Positions 48,083 through 61,500 of a stretch of 64,000 nt of DNA are shown one piece after another (positions within the stretch are counted from its first letter, which is position 1; each line of letters starts with the position of its first letter). Below the pieces are notes generated by a model. It was not told the origin of the DNA. It was given only the letters and a program-made list of their open reading frames with translations, and did not search any database. Where the stretch lies: NCBI GenBank assembly GCA_037501455.1, contig CM074865.1:6955001-7019000 (forward strand), read 5' to 3'. Origin of the DNA: Lantana camara. Its lineage: Eukaryota > Streptophyta > Magnoliopsida > Lamiales > Verbenaceae. The translations under genes were made by a program, and so were the position numbers.

Positions 48083-51000
48083 ATGGCAGCCGAGAATGTA
48101 AATTGTGAAGGGGAGAAGGAAGGAGCGCAGTCGCCTACGGTGTCTAAGGAAATTGAGACGTGGGTCTCGGACGAGCTGACCGCTATTACGGAAGGGGCTT
48201 CGGATAACCAAGTAACGCTAGATATTAGGGGTGTACATAAACCCGCACAACCCGCTAAATCCGCCAGAATCGAATCAAACCGTCCGAAAACCGCCGGTTG
48301 AAATTTTTAAAAAAATAACCGCGGTTGAAAAATATTACAACCCGCTACTTTCGGTTCGGGTGGTGGGTCTAATAATTCAAATCCGCCTACCCACTACCCG
48401 ACCGCTATACATATATTTATATTTTATTCGTAATTATAGTTATATAAATACATGATACACAATACAATTGTTATGTATATTATACAAATTATACATATAT
48501 ATAAGATATATTTTTGTGTTAAACTAATATTATACAAGTTCTTTAACAAAAAATAAATTTATATTTATAATATGTTATTATATATATATATATATATTCA
48601 TATATATTCATCTACTTTGAAATCATTATGTATTAGCTGTAATAAGTAATAAACTAGAACAAATTCTCATATTCTTTATATCTTTTTAATTACTGAGTTA
48701 AAATTATGAGTATAAAATATTTTTATTGAAAAAATACATATAAAATTCGTTAAACCGCCAATCCGCCCGCTATAAAACCGTACCCGCCCAATCCGAACCG
48801 CTCGGTTTGAAAAAATAATTATGTAGTTACGGTTTATATTTTTACAAACCCGCATACTTTCGGTCGGGTGACATTTTACTTAGAAACCGCCCATACCCGA
48901 CCGCGTACACCCCTACTAGATATGCTGAAGAGGGTCATGTCAGCTCTGAGCAAGAAAGTAATTCAGCAAGTTACCCCTCATAGGAAGAAAGCGGTAGTGA
49001 TAACTCAAAGTAAGGGTAAAGGCAAGGCACATTCTCCTGTCAGGAATGTCAATCTTTTTCAGGATCCTTCTACAGGGATCCCGTACGATGCAATGCATGA
49101 AGACGAGCAGGTGCTAGCACTTGAGGAGCAGATTAGATTGTTGAAACAAAAGAAGAGCAGCATCGAGAGGGGGGTAGCAGATCCTTTAGTTCTACGAAGT
49201 GGGTCAGCATTCCACCATTCCATTCTGGAGGAAACATTACCCCCGGGTTCAAAATACCAGATTTACCAAAATACGATGGGACGACGGACCCCAAGGAGTA
49301 TATTACTTCCTTTATAAACATTATGCAACTCCACAGTCAGTCAGAAGCAATTAACAGTCGTATCTTCAGAACCACCTTGACAGATAGGGCGCAAGAGTGG
49401 TTCACGAACTTGTCGGCAGGTACTATTGTGTCTTTTGACCAACTTTGTCGAAAGTTTACCTTTCAATATGCTAGTAAATCGAGACCGCAAAGGCCAGCCA
49501 CATATCTGCTCCAGATAAAACAAGGTGAAGAAGAGAGCCTTCACGATTTCATAACAAGATTCAATGATAAGGCCCAGAAGTGTCTGACTTGCGCGTCGAC
49601 ATACTTAGTAGCATTTTGATTTAGGGTCTTAAAAAGGGATCGTTAAGCAGAGCCTTGGCGCGGAAGACTCCTAAGTCGATGGCTCAGTTGATGGAAGTCA
49701 CGGAAGAGTACATAGCGGAGGAAGAAATCGACGCGATGAAACGAAGTTGGGATACAAATGATCGCCGCAGAGGTCGACCTAAGGACAAGTTCAAAGAACT
49801 CAAGGTTGTTTTGAAAAGAGGAGGTGATCCGTACGACGCAGGCCGGAGGGGGAAATATACCAACTATGCGCCATTAAGAATGTCCAGAGCCCAATCGTTA
49901 ATGTCCATAGACGCTAAAGTTTTACAATGGCCTCAACGAACCAGGCCATCTCCAAGTCAACGAAACTCTGGGAAATACTGTCATTTTCATAGGGAGCGTG
50001 GTCATGACACTGAGGATTGCTGGAACTTAAAAGACGAAATTGAACGGATTATTCGTCAAGGTTACTTGCATAGCATGGTCAAAGGAGAAGCCGATGAGAG
50101 AAGCCCACATCGAGGAAATTGGCAAGGCCGAAATTATCGTGATAAAGAGTACCACGATCAGCGTCAGCATGAGTTAAGACAAAGGTCAAGGTCTATAGAA
50201 AGACGCTTGGGTAGGCGTGTCGAGCCTTGCATCGTACAGGAACCCACAAACAACGAAGGACAAGGGGATCTACAAGAAACGTTAGACAACGTTCCACAAA
50301 GAAGGGTGATACACACCATTGCTAGTGGTCCTACAACGGGAGACAGTCGTAATGCCAGAAAACGATATGTCAGGGTGTCGGGTATGACCCGGTACGTAGA
50401 TGGCAGAGACATCATGTTGACTACACCTAGTCTTAGGATATATTTCGACGATGCTGATTTGGAACATATACAATTCCCTCACGATGATCCTTTAGTCATT
50501 ACTATGGATATTGGTTCATGCATCGTGGAGCGTGTGTTGGTTGATAGTGGAGCGTCGTCCGATATAATTACTGTCGATTGTTTAAGGGCTATGGAGTTGG
50601 ATTTAACCCTTTTGACGCCCTTATCTACTCCTTTAAGAGGCTTCGGAGGTTCTGAAGTCACGCCATTGGGAATGATTAACCTTACTACGACGTTGGGAAA
50701 GGAGCCGCTACGTAAGCAAGTAATGGTTAAGTATGTGGTGGTGGATCTACCCCTAGCATACAACGTTATTCTGGGAAGGCCTGGTCTAAATGCGTTTAGG
50801 GCTGTAGTTTCAACCTTGCATCTGAAGGTTAAGTTCCCTACGAAGCGAGGAGTTGGGGAAGTGAGAGGTGACCAGAAGATGGCAAGAGAATGTTATACGG
50901 TGTAAACGGACTCTCGTAAGTCGAAGCCCGGCTTGAAGCAAGTAGAGAAATTGAGTTCCAACAGTAAGATGAAACCGAAAGAGCCATTACCCAAGTTCAA

Positions 51001-54000
51001 AGGGAGAATCGAACCTTCTGAATATAAAGAAATTCAGTTGAGGGATGATGACCCAGAGAAAGTCACTAGAATTGGGTCCGATATGAGTAAGGATATGGAG
51101 ATTAACTTGGTAAACATATTAACCGAATTCTCTGATTTATTTGCATGGTCAGCTTCGGACTTCGAAGGTATTGATCCTTCAGTGGTAGTATATCGATTGA
51201 ATATAGACCCTGAAGTAAGGCCCGTCAGACAGAAGAAGCGAACACATTGTGCAGAACGGGAACGAATTATAGAGCACAAAGTTACCAATTTGCTCGAAGC
51301 TGGATACATTGTCGAGGTTCAGTACACTGATTGGCTTTCCAAAGTCGTGATTGTCCCAAAAGCAGCAGGAAAGTGGAGGATGTGCACTGACTACACAAAT
51401 TTAAATAAAGCATGCCCTAAAGATTCATATCCACTCCTCCGCATCGATACTTTGGTAGATTCTACTGCTGGTTATGCGTTATTGAGTATGATGGACACTT
51501 ATCAAGGATATCATCAGATATTTATGGCTAAGGAAGACAACATTCATACTTCGTTTGTGGTGGCAAGGGGCGTCTATTGCTATAGGGTGATGTCGTTTGG
51601 GCTGAAAAATGCTGGGGCCACGTATCAGCGCCTTGTCAATACGATGTTCAAAAGTCAGATTGGCAAGACTATGGAGGTGTATGTTGATGATATGCTGGTA
51701 AAGAGTGTGGTTGAATAGGATCATACGATGTACCTAAAAGAAGCCTTTGAAATTATGAGGAGGTATAAGATGAAGCTCAATCCGACAAAGTGCGCCTTTG
51801 GGGTGAGAGGTGGAAAGTTTTTGGGTTACATGGTTACTGAAAGAGGCATATAAGCCAACCTAGAAAAAAATAAAGCAATTGTCGATATGGAGTCCCCGAA
51901 GACACCCCATGATGTGCAGATGTTGACAAGACGACTAGCTTCTTTATCTAGGTTTATTTCGATGTCTGCGGATAAGGCGTTGCCATTTTTCAAGGTGTTG
52001 AAAAATATAAACGATTTTAGATGGACTGAAGAATGTGAGAATGCCTTTCAAGATCTTAAAGTATATTTATCCAGCCCTCCGTTGTTGGTAAAACCTATGG
52101 AAGGGGAAGTTTTATGTGTATATTTGGCTGTGTCAGAATATGCTGTGAATGCAGTTATAACGAAGGTAGTCGAGAACGAGCATCGCCCAGTGTATTATGT
52201 ACGTAAGATGCTTCAGGGAGCGGAGAGGAGATATTTATTTATTGAGAAGGTGGCATTAGCTCTTGTAATAGTGGCAAGGAAACTGAAGCCTTACTTTCAG
52301 GCACACCTAATTGTGGTCCCCACTTGCGATCCTTTGAAGCAAACTTTGTCCAAGCCGGATGCGTCGGGAAGAATAGTAAAATGGGTTGTGGAATTAGGAA
52401 AATTTGATATTGAGTATCAGACCAGATCGGTTATCAAAGCGCAAGCAGTTGCTGACTTTGTGGTCGTCATGACCAAAGATGTTGAGGACGAAGCCCAGAC
52501 ATGGACCCTGCATGTTGATGGATCATCTAATACATCTGGAGGGGGCGCTGGAATTGCAATAGGTGGACCAGGAGGCTTGGAAATCGATGTGGCTATAAGA
52601 TTAAGTTTTCCTGTAACCAATAACGAAGCAGAGTACGAAGGATTGTTACATGGCTTGGACATGGGCTATGAGGTAGGAGCTCGAAATCTTGTGGCATACA
52701 CAGATCCCCAGTTAGTGGCAAATCAGTTCGAGGGATCATACAAAGCTAAGGAAGCAACAATGGTAAGATACCTTACTTTGCTAAAGTGTCAGAGCAAAAA
52801 TTTCGCTAGCTTCGAGTTAAAGCAGATCCCACATAATGAGAATCGGCGAGCCGATGTTCTATCAAAATTTGCAAGTTCAGCGATGGGAATAAAAACACGG
52901 CAAGTTTCTTTTTTAGAAGCCAACACATCGAAAGTGGATAGCTGCACAGTTTCCAAGGGCGGAGCCCTATACATTATGGACATTGTAGAAGCGGAACCGA
53001 GTTGGAAAGATGAGCTCATAAAATATATGACCCACAACGAGGCTCCACCTGATTTTGAAGAAGCAAGGTGTCTAAGATTACGAACCGCTAGATATGTGAT
53101 TATTGATGGGGTACTGTACAAGAGGACTTATGTTGGGCCACTCTTACGATGTTTGACCCCCAATCAAGCTGAATATGTTCTGAAAGAAATACATCAGGAA
53201 AGTTGTGGGAACCATTCGGCTGGACGGTTATTGGCACAGAAGGTGATACGGCAAGGGTACTGCTGGCCGACGTTGGCCAAAGATGCAATGGAGTTCTCCA
53301 AAAAGTATAAAGAGTGTCAGATGTTCTCTAATGTAACGCACGTGCCAGGAGCTGAGCAGACCCCTTTGGAGGTGTCATATCCCTTTGATCGTTGGGGGAT
53401 AGATATCCTAGGCCCGTTACCTCAAACTTCACATCAAAAGAAGTTTATATTGGTGGCAATCGAATATTTCTCCAAATGGGTAGAAGCGGAACCTGTGGGG
53501 AAATTTTCAGAACAAACTGTAATAGATTTTATATGGAAGAACATCGTATGTCGGTTCGGTGTGCCAAGAGTTTTAGTGTCGGATAATGGAACTCAGTTCT
53601 GTGGAAAGAAGTTGGTCGAATGGTGCAAGGAACTCAAAATACAGCAGAATTTCACCTCGGTAGGTCATCCTCAGTCCAATGGGCAGACCGAATTGACCAA
53701 TCGAACCCTCCTGAATCATTTGAAGACGCGGTTAGTATATATGAAGAGTACATTGACGGGCTCAGGAACGGATTGGGTGGATGAATTACCAGGTGTCTTG
53801 TGGGCCTATCGATCGACGCCTCGAACTGCTACGGGAGAATCACCTTTTAGTCTGGTATACGGAGTTGAAGCTGTTATACCGGCAGCAATAGGTGTGGCCA
53901 GTTTCAGAGTTAAGCATTACGATCCTTTCAAGAATGAAGAGCTCTGACGCTTGGAGTTAGATATGGCAATGGAAATAAGGGATAAAGCTCATGCTAGTAT

Positions 54001-54250
54001 TCTGCGACACCAACATGCAATGAAGAGAAGCTTCAATAAGAAGGTGAAGCTTCGAGGCTTTCAAGTGGGGGATTTAGTCCTTAAAAAGGTGGAGGTATCC
54101 AAGCATGTGGGAAAGTTAGATCCTAATTGGGAAGGCCCATTCAAAGTAACTCGGATCTCGAAGAGTGGTGCATATAAGCTGCAGAATATGGAGGGGAAGG
54201 ACATGCCTCGAACTTGGAATGTGTAGAACTTGAGGAAGTTTTATGCTTAA
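48083..54250 (+). pseudogene. Gypsy gag-pol, broken
   Basis: Gag starts at the ATG at 48083. A MITE splits it (48226-48915); with that and one TSD copy removed the frame continues. Single-base shifts follow near 49250 and 49600. A zinc-knuckle-like CHFHRERGHDTEDC lies near 49980 and protease VLVDSGASSDII near 50535. From 49655 to 54250 everything is in one frame: reverse transcriptase (YVDDM near 51680), RNase H, a second archaeal-type RNase H (HVDGSSNTSGGG near 52511), and integrase (HHCC finger, WGIDILGPL, SDNGTQF, SNGQTE). In-frame stops at about 50903, 51716, 51850, 53945 and 54224 break it. Not functional. Confidence 0.92.
48226..48915. mobile_element. 690-bp hAT-type MITE in gypsy gag
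   Basis: Left end TAGGGGTGTACATAAACCCG, right end CGCGTACACCCCTA; the terminal TAGGGGTGTAC is a perfect inverted repeat. The 8-bp TSD is CTAGATAT (48218-48225 and 48916-48923). Subterminal CCCGC/ACCGC-type words are repeated on both sides, and the core is AT-rich without coding sequence. The gag frame is restored when the element and one TSD copy are left out, which supports the borders. Confidence 0.93.
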
Positions 54251-54938
54251 GACACTGGAAGGTGAAGGGATCAAATTCAATCAAGGCCGAACGGCCAAGT
54301 CTGTCGTTATTTCCTAAAGTGTCGAAGTGTAAATGCCCGAGATAAGTGCATCTTCAATCTTATGTTAGGGGCTAGAATGTACAGATGACACATTTTGTTT
54401 ACATTAATGAAATCCGGGTTGCTTTACTCTTATGCGTATGTCAAACACGAAGTTAAAGGAATTAAAGTTCATGTTTATGACTAAGGTTATTTACTAAGGT
54501 CGTCTCATAAATAGGTTGAATAACCTCAAGATGATAAGCATATAATGACTAAGGTTTATCACTACGGTCGTGCTTTTGGATAAATTGAATAACCTAAATG
54601 GTTGAAGTTATAGATATGACTAAGGTTAATTAACTAAGGTCATGCAAGAAGGAAGTATCAGGCTATGAATGCAAACCGTACGGAAAGTTCGCTAAATTAA
54701 AATCTTAAGAAAAGGAGAACATATCCAATACGAAGCATATAGTTTATAGCAAAAGAGCAATGACAAGATTGTGCAATAAGGCTAAGGCCGGGATGGTCAA
54801 GCAAAAGGGGGAATGTTCCACAAAAAAAAAAAAAAAAAGGGTTATTGTCCAAACAAAGGAAGTAGACAAAAGAAGCCAAGGGGAGTACACATGGAAGCCA
54901 TCTTGAAGATGCATCGGCCGAGATAGGTAGGTCGCAAG
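54251..54938 (+). other. Gypsy region between pol and the antisense ORF
   Basis: No domain found. At about 54480-54650 a block with GACTAAGGTTATTTACTAAGGTCGT and AATAACCT motifs is repeated about three times, with spacing near 75 bp. It ends in an A-run at 54819-54838. Confidence 0.5.
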
Positions 54939-56498
54939 CTATTTGTCCTGTGCAGACTCAGCGGGGGGAGTTCCATCTTCGTGGGTCGATGGAGAAGCGA
55001 TGCCCAGCAATTTCTGCACCATATCATCGAACTCATCTACCTCTTCTTCAATTTCATCCTCTTCTATCTCTGTAAGAGTATCAGACTTCGCTACATCAAC
55101 TTGTTGACGGCTGAAGGTAGAAGGGAGAACACCCAAATGATCCAGCTGGTTAAGGCAACGAGTAAAATACTTGACTGCTTCGATAGAGATCTTATGATTA
55201 GCATACATCTTGAAGCTACCAGAGGTGCAAAAATCGTGGGCAATATCCTTACGAAATTTAGGCATCTTCTCTTCAAACAGGTGGTGAGCGTGGCGTTCTC
55301 CGTCAGCATAAGCCTCTTTTATACGAAGTTGGAAGTCGGATTGCAACTTCTCATGATTGTTTAGAAGCTCTGTGTGTTGTTGACGAAGCATAGCATATTG
55401 CTCTTCGTACGCCTTAACAACCTTTGTGTGTTTCTTGCTCATTTCGCCGAACTCTTTTAAGATTACCTTGTGGTTGTTACCCAGAGTGTTGTACAGAGCA
55501 TCCGAATCCATTCGCCAAGATTGAAGCTCCATAGCTGCTTCAGGCGTGATAGGTTGCTTCTTGAGCCAACGAAGCGCACACTTTGCCGTTTTGTCCGCTA
55601 CAGCACGCTGGTTACGCCAATAAAGGTTTTGCAGCATGGCCGCTCGGTACGAAGCAGCAACCTACATGCATTGAAAACAAGTGTTAACTTCGTAATATGG
55701 GGAATAGTGACCGTAAAAAAGTAACAATAAGAAGTAAAATAGCTGTGTTCGTGTATTCCGAGTTAAAGATGTGAAACTAGTGCAATAAAAATAAACCAAA
55801 AGTTTGGGGCATTCAGGGAAGAAGGTACCTAAGTAAAAGCGGTAGCGAAGGTATGATCCAATGCGCAAGGATCCCTCTCGATATACCGCACTAGATCTTT
55901 GTTAAGGACACTGTTTTTGAAAATTGATAAGGCAATGTTGGGAGTCACCATGGAGCTGTCGGTCATAACTTCCCATGATGGAACTAATCGCTTTGCTTCG
56001 TCAAAAGGAGAAACAGGCTTTCGTGACACTACGAGATGACTCGTGCAATGGTCAGCTTCTACAGCCAACATGTGTTGTAACATCTCACTTGTAATGGGAC
56101 CTGCCAGTATGCGTTGGTGGGCTTCGTCAGAAGATGACCGGGTTACACAGGGTGAAGCATTCCCACCGGCGTCTAAATCAATCACTTCAGTAGGAGGGAG
56201 ATCCGCTATGGGGCCTGTAGCTCTAGGCGTCAACGAACCACTACGAGGTTTGGAGGGAACATAAGTGGATTTCTCAAGAATTGGTAAAGTTTTGCTAGTG
56301 GATACAAGTGATTTGGGAGGAACAATAGTTAAGGGTTGAGGATCAAGGGGAGAATCCAAAGAAGTATCAGTGCTATGGCCGATACTGGGAGATGTAGCAT
56401 CTAGAGAAGTGTTATCAGCGGTGGACTGAATTTTCTTCTGTTTACTTTTCAAGAGAGCGGTAACCGAAGGTCTTTTCCTAGTTTTTCTAGGGGAAGCC
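54939..56498 (-). pseudogene. Spliced antisense ORF of a Tat gypsy element, truncated
   Basis: Two exons on the minus strand: 56498-55829, then 55661-54939. The intron is GT-AG (donor GTACC, acceptor TGCATGTAG) and both exon ends are in phase 0. The last exon-1 codon is TAG at the splice junction, a likely single-base change from a sense codon. Exon 1 is Ser/Pro-rich and low-complexity; exon 2 is rich in Lys, Glu and Gln, probably coiled-coil, with an acidic stretch EIEEDEIEEEVDEFDD. Extra antisense ORFs after pol are known from Tat elements such as Grande and Retand; their role is unknown. The N-terminus is lost to the copia insertion at 56499. Confidence 0.78.
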
Positions 56499-56866
56499 TG
56501 TTGGAAAACTAGAGCAGAAACGCAGCGGAAATTTAAAATTTTTCCAAAAGACTGATCATGTACTTGCAATTCTCGTATCATATCTTAGGGTGTTTAGAAA
56601 CTTACGTAGATTGAAGCTTTATAGTGATGTCAATACCGCCTACTGAACACTCTTCAAGCGGAATGTCCCTCGAACGGTTCTCGATATATCCCAAAGCAGC
56701 GATCCTCTAAAGCGTATCCATACCAGTCCTAGAACACGATCAAGCAACTGAGAATGCTAGTTCTTATGGCTAAGGTTTTGCTTTTGAAAATTTTTCTTTT
56801 ATTTTTCTCAAAAACTTAACATTTCGTGAGTGTTGGTCTAAAGAATAAGAGAAGCCCCAAACCCCT

Positions 56867-56874
56867 TATTTATA
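56867..56874 (-). promoter_or_regulatory. TATA box of the minus-strand copia LTR
   Basis: TATAAATA on the minus strand, followed by AGGGGTTTGG. It lies about 370 bp before the LTR's end in its own direction. Confidence 0.6.
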
Positions 56875-57235
56875 CATGTGGTGTTCGAACCCCTTAGGGT
56901 TTCTAAGACCCAATGGGACTAGTTTTCTTGCTCACTAATTAACTAATTAATGATTTAATTTAATTGGAAAAATAAGTTCCTAACTTATTCTCCAAGTCTT
57001 GCAAGAATAGCTTTCTCTCTCCTACAATAGGAAATTAGACTTTTCAACTTTCCTAAAGCTAAAAGTCAAGTTTTAATAAATTAATTAATTCTCAATTAAT
57101 TATTTATTGAGTTAAGCTTGAGAAATAAAATCTTAACAATTAATTCAAAATTAATTAAAAGACTTAAATTAATTAATTACAATTTAATTAATTAATTCTA
57201 GAAAAGAATTCGCGTGTAATAAACTTACACGCTTA

Positions 57236-57345
57236 GAGACACGTACGTGCCACGTGTGCATGACACATGGCAGCCACGTAGTGGCTACGTATGATACGTG
57301 GCAGTCACGTGCTTTTGACACGTGGCAATGCCCACGTGTTGCTCT
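57236..57345 (-). promoter_or_regulatory. ACGTG/G-box cluster in the copia LTR
   Basis: Within about 110 bp there are at least seven ACGT cores, including CCACGTGT, GATACGTGG, TCACGTGC, ACACGTGG and CCCACGTGTT. These are G-box and ABRE-type sites, known to bind bZIP and bHLH factors in plants. They lie about 370-480 bp upstream of the TATA box in the LTR's own direction, so they are probably its enhancer. Control by ABA, stress or light is inferred. Confidence 0.6.
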
Positions 57346-58509
57346 CTCTATTTCGATCAACAATTTGATCATTCGTTAATCATATTAACATCCTACCATA
57401 ACCCTCGTGTCCTGGCATTTGTGTGTGACCTTATAGGTTCATTATTCGATTAGCAGTGACAGTAATTAATTAATTCACTAATTAATTAATCTCTTCACAG
57501 ATCACACTATCGTAATCTAGCAATGGATGTGTGACCCCTAGCCGAATAACAAAATGAATCGAAGAACCTTTCAGTCAATAACATACAGTGAAATACGATC
57601 CTCCTACAACTCCATCTCTCAATCAAGAACTAAGGCATGGGAATATTCTCAGAGCCTAAATGTTCTTGATCTTTAAAGTTAATTTCGTTTCATATCCATT
57701 TAGACCTCAATCCAAGAAAACCCCATTTTCTTGATGTCTTGATCTTTTATCCACCTTGGCCAAGGGTTTAAGTTTAATGGACTACGAACAACTCAATCAG
57801 TAAGAGATCATTCTTGTTCTTGCAACAAGTGTAGGTCCTTTGTAGATTCTACTAATTATACATATGCCACCTGTGTAATCCCAACATAGGCCGTGGTTCA
57901 GGTGTCTATATGGCGACACCCTTTTGAGCCTATATCAAAGATTACAGAGTTAGCTCATATGAGACATTACAGAATCTCAAGTCTAAGGATTAATGAATCA
58001 CGTTATTGGCCTGTGAGATATTTCCTAATCTGGAAGTTTCTAGGAATGTTCTCACGTGGGACTTCTCAGTGATAAAGTTCTTGTAACAATCACCCTCATG
58101 TATTATGAACGTATCATCATATACATTTATCACTCCATGAAACTGAGTGATCCTTCAAAAGGACATAATCATATAAGCAAGTTTCAGCAGATTCAAGGTC
58201 GACACTCCCACTGTCTGTCGGACTCTCGACTTGGAGAAGTTTTTAATCCTCGCCTATGGAGTTAAGAACTTGTTTCATGTGTTGTTCCCATAACAACAAA
58301 GTTCTTAACGGCCTCATCGGATTAGGGGAGTCCAATACATGCAAAAACATAGTCAACCCAAACAGACATAAATAAGCATATAAAGAAGTGAATGCCTATG
58401 AATAAAATCATCTCGTTTATTATTCAAAGACTGTTTGTGATATTATAAGGAAATAGTAAAGCCAAAAGCTGCTTTAAGGGCACTATTCTTAACAATCTCC
58501 ACTTGCCCG

Positions 58510-61500
58510 TCAAAGCCACTCAGGTGCTATTCTAAGACCCATCTTCTGAAGATGTCCTTCGAAAGCTTGTTGACTAAGGGCTTTAGTAAGCCGATCTGCA
58601 ATGTTCTCTATCGATGTGACCCTTTCAATTTGCACATCTCCTCTCTTGATGATATCACGGATTAAGTGATACTTCCTCAAAATGTGCTTGGTCCTTTGGT
58701 GAGATCTTGGTTCTCTTGCTTGAGCAACCGCCCCGGTGTTGTCACAAAACACTGTAACGGGGTTTTTAATGCTAGGAACTACACCTAGCTCGTGGATGAA
58801 GTTTCTTACCCAGACAACTTCCTTAGCTGCATCGTTTGCAGATAAGTATTCGGCCTCAGTGGTCGAATCAGCAGTGGTCGCTTGCTTGGAACCTTTCCAA
58901 CTCACTGCTCCGCCGTTCAGGCAGAATATATATCCTGACATGGATTTAAAGTCATCCATGTCTGATGCAAAGCTTGCATCACAGTATCCTCTAATGACAA
59001 GATCTTGCTGGTCTCCTTAAACTAGGAATAAATCCTTAGTTCTTCATAAGTATTTAAGGATATTCTTTACAGCAACCCAATGACCTTCACCAGGGTCAGA
59101 TTGGAATCGGCTAGTCACACTAAGTGCATAAGCCACATCCGGTCGAGTACATAGCATCGCATACATTATGCTTCTTATAGCTGATGCATAAGGAATTTTG
59201 GACATCCTGGACTTCTCAAGTTCAGTCTTGGGACACAGCTTTTTCGAAAGAACTGTTCCTGGGCCCATTGGAAGTTTTCCACGTTTGGATTCTTCCATAC
59301 TAAATCTCTTTAGTACTTTGTCTATGTAAACCGACTGTGATAATCCTAACAATCTCTTAGATCTATCCCAATAGATCTTTATACCGAGAATGTAGGATGC
59401 ATCACCAAGATCCTTCGTCTCAAATTGGTTCGATAACCAAGACTTTGTTACTTTCATATCATCCTTCGCATTCCCAAATGGGAGGATGTCATCTACATAA
59501 AGTACCAGAAATTGAACCGAGGTTTCCAATTCTTTCTTGTACACGCAGGATTCATTCGGGTTTTGAATAAAGCCAAACGATTTGACGGCTTCATCAAATC
59601 GAATGTTCCAATTCCTAGAAGCTTGTTTCAATCCGTAGATTGAACGTTGAAGCTTGCAAACCTTTTGCTCGCTCCCGCTGAATGTGAAACCCAGGGGTTA
59701 CTCCATGTAAATGTCTTTGTCAGTGTCTCCATTGAGAAAGGCAGTTTTCATATCCATTTGCCATATCTCTTAGTCATAATATGCCGCAATGTCAAGTAGG
59801 ATCCTAATGGATTTTTGCATTGCAACCGGGGAGAAGGTTTCATCAAAGTCTACACCTGGTGTTTGAGTAAACCCCTTAGCAACTAATCTTGCTTTAAAGG
59901 CTACCACGCTTCCATCTACTCCAAGCTTGCGCTTATATATCCATTTACACCCTATGGGCCTGATCCCATCAGGTGGATCAACCAAGGTCCAAACTTGGTT
60001 AGAGTACATGGAATCCATTTCGGATTTCATTGCTTCTTTCTACTGTTCAGAGTCCGAATCTAAGAGTGCCTCCTCATAAGTTAATGGATCATTATCCATT
60101 TGAGATGTTTGGTGGAGAAAACCATACCATCTCTCTAGTTGTCTAGGAATGCGTTCAGAACGTCTTATTTGAGGAGGATTTTCGGGTGTATCACTCTCTT
60201 GAGTAGGGATAGGGACGTCATTCTCCAAGCTAGGCGTGGGACCTTGGTCTCGAACCTCTTCGAGTTCTGTGATCTTGCCTTTCTTTTCTTTAAGGAATGA
60301 GTCCTCAAGAAAAGTGGCGTTTCTTGACATAAAGACCTTTTGTTCAAGAGGATCGTAGAAATGATATCCTATTGACTCTTTAGGATATCCTACGAAGTTA
60401 CATAAGCTTGATCTAGCTTCAAGCTTATCTCCCACTGTCCTCTTCACGTAAGCAGGGCAATCCAAAATTCTTAAGTAAGAATAGTTAGGGATTTTGCCAA
60501 ACCGCATCTTATATGGGGTTTTGGGTACAGATTTGGAGGGAACAAGATTTAGAATCTTAACTGTTGATTTTAGGGCATAGCCCCAGAATGATGGTGGCAA
60601 TTCAGTGAAACTCATCGAACTAACCATATCAAGTGGGGTTCTGTTCCTTCCTTCCGAAACTCCATTTAATTGAGGAGTTCCCGGAGGGGTCCACTGAGAG
60701 ATAATTCCATTATCTCTGAGATGATTAAGGAATTCATCACTTAGATACTCGCCACCTCGATCAGATCGAAGTGTCTTAATCTTGTGACCGGATTGGTTCT
60801 CAACCTCCTTCTGAAATTCCAAGAATTTCTCAAAGGCTTTTCGGATTTATACTTCATTAAGTACACATAACCAAAACGACTATAGTCATCTATGAAGGTT
60901 ATGAAATACTGATGATTGTTTCTAGTACTTACACTAAGTGGTCTACAAACATCAGTATGGATTAAATCCAACACTTTAGTGGCACGTTCCACTTTACCAT
61001 TAAAGGGAGTCCTGGCCATTTTTTTTCCTTTAAGACATGATTCACAATGAGTCAATTCTTTAAGTTCATTATCATAGAATGATCCTAAATTAGTTAACTT
61101 AGCAATCATATCTTTAGAAATATGGCCTAAACGTGCGTGCTATAAAGAAGCCGAGATCTTGTCATCTCTTTTGCGTTTGTTTGATTGTTGTATATTCAAA
61201 ATATTGGTGTCTTTAGTTGTATAAAGTCCATTAGATAATGTCCCAAGTAAAACGGAAGCTTTATTCTTCTTAAGATAAAATTTTCCATCTCGGGAGAAAG
61301 TCTCATATCCTTCACAATCTAATATTGGAATGAAAATTATATTAAGAACAATAGAAGGTACATAAAGGACTTTATTCAAAACTAAAGTAAAGACACCTAA
61401 ATCTAATCTACACGTCCCAATGGCTTGAGCTTGAAAGCTCGATCCATTCCAAACCTTCAAGACGTATTCTCCTTCTTTAAGCTGCCGAACCTCATTTAGC

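Larger units (their letters stand above)
47572..56498 (+). mobile_element. Ty3/gypsy Tat-lineage element, 3' part cut off
   Basis: It has a 5' LTR (47572-48017), a primer site from 48018, gag-pol in the plus direction, and a spliced antisense ORF after pol. Two RNase H domains and the antisense ORF mark the Tat lineage (Retand/Ogre-like). The element stops at 56498, where a minus-strand copia LTR begins. Its 3' LTR should lie beyond the window's right edge, past the copia element. A 690-bp MITE is inserted in gag. Confidence 0.88.
56499..58494 (-). repeat. Copia 3' LTR (minus strand), 1,996 bp
   Basis: On its own strand it starts TGTTAAGAATAGTGCCC at 58494, just after the purine tract AAGTGGAGAT, and ends TTTTCCAACA at 56499. 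The TATA box TATAAATA lies at 56874-56867. Upstream of it is a dense cluster of ACGTG motifs (57236-57345). No coding content. Confidence 0.8.
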
